6,964 bases of DNA from Dehalococcoidales bacterium (GTDB lineage: Bacteria; Chloroflexota; Dehalococcoidia; Dehalococcoidales; RBG-16-60-22): contig JAOAEN010000068.1 of the NCBI GenBank assembly GCA_026416775.1, positions 1 through 6,964 of the forward strand, written 5' to 3'. The notes beneath the pieces were generated by a model. It saw only the letters and a list, made by a program, of their open reading frames with translations, did not search any database and was not told where the DNA came from. Shown in pieces: positions 5,915 through 6,964 of the stretch (position 1 is its first letter; every line of letters starts with the position of its first letter). The position numbers and the translations under genes are program-made.

Positions 5915-6877
5915 TTGATAGCATACATCACGCGTCGCATCCTGCTGGGGATCCTGATCCTGGTGCTCGTAACCGTTATGGTTTTCCTCGTGATGCGGCT
6001 TCTGCCGGGTGACCCGTTGACTCTCTTCATCTCCCAGTCACAGATGAGTCTGGGCCAGCTCACGAGCGAGCAGCTTGCCGAGCTGAGACACCAATTTGGA
6101 CTGGACAAACCTCTGATGATGCAGTACATAGACTGGATCGGCGGGGTATTGCGGGGGAATTTAGGGAAATCCATCTTTTACACCACCGAGGTCAGCACAC
6201 TGATGGCGGAGCGCATGCCGGTTACACTCTATCTGGGTGTTCTTGCCTTCGTCCTCAGTTCAGTTCTGGGTATCCTCTTCGGCGTGGTCTGTGCCGTCCG
6301 CCGCGGTAAGTGGATTGATGCGGTCATCACCGTGGTGGCGAATATCGGTATCACGATCCCATCCTTCTGGTTTGGCATATTGCTGATCTACGTTTTCTCG
6401 CTCCAGCTCCACTGGCTGCCCACCGGGGGATATGTTTCCCCGTTTGCTGACCTATGGGAAAGCCTGCGCCGGGCAGCGATGCCGGTCCTCTGCCTTGCCC
6501 TTTTCCCAATTGCTTCGCTGACGCGCCAGACGCGCTCCAGCGTGCTTGAAGTTATCAAGCAGGACTATGTCCGTACCGCCTGGGCAAAGGGATTGAGCGA
6601 GCGTATGGTTGTCTTCAGGCACATGCTCAAAAACAGCCTGATCCCGGTGGTAACCGTCATGGGGGTGCAGGTCAGCATGATCTTCGGGGGCTCTGTTCTC
6701 ATCGAGACCGTCTTCAATATCCCGGGGATGGGAAGGCTGCTTACTCAGGCAGTCTTTCAGCATGACTATATGATTGTTCAGGCAGGGGTGCTGATCGTGG
6801 CGGTGGTCGTTGTCCTTTCTAATCTCATCGTTGATATTTCATACGGATGGCTTGATCCCAGAATAAGGTACGGGTAA
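5915..6877 (+). CDS. ABC transporter permease, DppB/OppB type
   Basis: Integral membrane subunit of 320 residues that forms half of the transport channel. About six membrane helices can be placed (roughly 9-29, 102-124, 134-160, 186-203, 245-265, 286-308), with an extracytoplasmic loop containing PGDPLTLF (31-38) between the first two, as usual for this subfamily. The EAA loop that docks to the ATPase is at about 221-245 (RTAWAKGLSERMVVFRHMLKN), followed by IETVFNIPGMGRLL (263-276), a hallmark of DppB-like proteins. The C-terminus DPRIRYG is also family-typical. The start is TTG at 5915: the encoded MIAYITRRIL is the usual N-terminus of the family, GGGGGGA (5904-5910) precedes it by 4 nt, and no nearby ATG preserves the first helix. 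Co-transcribed with the binding protein upstream and a second permease downstream. Confidence 0.94.
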   Translation: MIAYITRRILLGILILVLVTVMVFLVMRLLPGDPLTLFISQSQMSLGQLTSEQLAELRHQFGLDKPLMMQYIDWIGGVLRGNLGKSIFYTTEVSTLMAERMPVTLYLGVLAFVLSSVLGILFGVVCAVRRGKWIDAVITVVANIGITIPSFWFGILLIYVFSLQLHWLPTGGYVSPFADLWESLRRAAMPVLCLALFPIASLTRQTRSSVLEVIKQDYVRTAWAKGLSERMVVFRHMLKNSLIPVVTVMGVQVSMIFGGSVLIETVFNIPGMGRLLTQAVFQHDYMIVQAGVLIVAVVVVLSNLIVDISYGWLDPRIRYG

Positions 6878-6884
6878 AGGACCG

Positions 6885-6964
6885 ATGGAGAAACCAGGAC
6901 TGGACGGTAAAAAGTTACAGTTATCTTTGACCGGGACGGTGAAGGTGCCCGCTAGGCGCTACGG
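6885..6964 (+). CDS. Probable DppC/OppC-type permease, N-terminal fragment (truncated by window edge)
   Basis: An open frame starts at ATG 6885, 7 nt after the permease stop, with AAAGGA (6876-6881) just upstream overlapping that stop. The 26 visible codons (MEKPGLDGKKLQLSL onward, ending VPARRYG) contain no stop and are polar and basic, like the cytoplasmic tail that precedes the first helix of DppC/OppC proteins. The assignment rests mainly on position after a DppB-type gene, where the second permease is normally encoded. Confidence 0.65.
   Translation, partial: MEKPGLDGKKLQLSLTGTVKVPARRY

Overview
The window looks like bacterial chromosome from an environmental heterotroph of moderate GC content. 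It has Shine-Dalgarno sites, sigma70-type promoters, a lipoprotein signal peptide, a NarL/LuxR two-component pair and peptide-type ABC transporter genes. The mix of a long-chain acyl-CoA ligase, a PaaI-type thioesterase, a GYD-domain protein, a NarL system and an Opp/Dpp transporter would suit an uncultured Chloroflexota (Dehalococcoidia-like) or a deltaproteobacterial-type anaerobe. This taxonomic guess rests on general sequence flavour only and is low confidence.

Layout. Positions 1-622 (minus strand) hold the N-terminal 207 residues of an AMP-forming acyl-CoA ligase that runs off the left edge. It is preceded (623-877) by a leader of about 200 nt with its own promoter and three mutually complementary segments. 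Positions 878-1288 (minus) encode a small hotdog-fold acyl-CoA thioesterase. A divergent promoter region (1289-1447) separates these from a plus-strand operon: a GYD-domain protein (1448-1753), a NarL-type response regulator (1760-2425) and a membrane-bound PAS sensor histidine kinase (2435-3883), with gaps of 6 and 9 nt. A 349-nt non-coding stretch follows; it contains a perfect-consensus sigma70 promoter whose -35 box lies inside an inverted repeat. Next come a family 5 substrate-binding lipoprotein (4233-5819), an intercistronic hairpin (5842-5885), a DppB/OppB-type permease (5915-6877, TTG start) and the first 26 codons of a probable DppC/OppC-type permease (from 6885).

How the genes fit together. 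The left part is acyl-CoA metabolism: the ligase activates a carboxylic acid with ATP and CoA, and the thioesterase hydrolyses acyl-CoA. The centre is a signalling operon in which the kinase should phosphorylate the regulator at D56. The right part is uptake of an oligopeptide or another solute of the same transporter class; the ATPase subunits would be expected beyond the right edge. The two-component system could control the adjacent transporter promoter, but that is inference from position alone.

No mobile element, CRISPR array, tRNA or rRNA was seen. The most interesting signals are regulatory: the three-segment competing repeat in the ligase leader, the inverted repeat over the transporter promoter, and the hairpin between the binding protein and permease genes. 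I did not find a clearly new multi-gene system.
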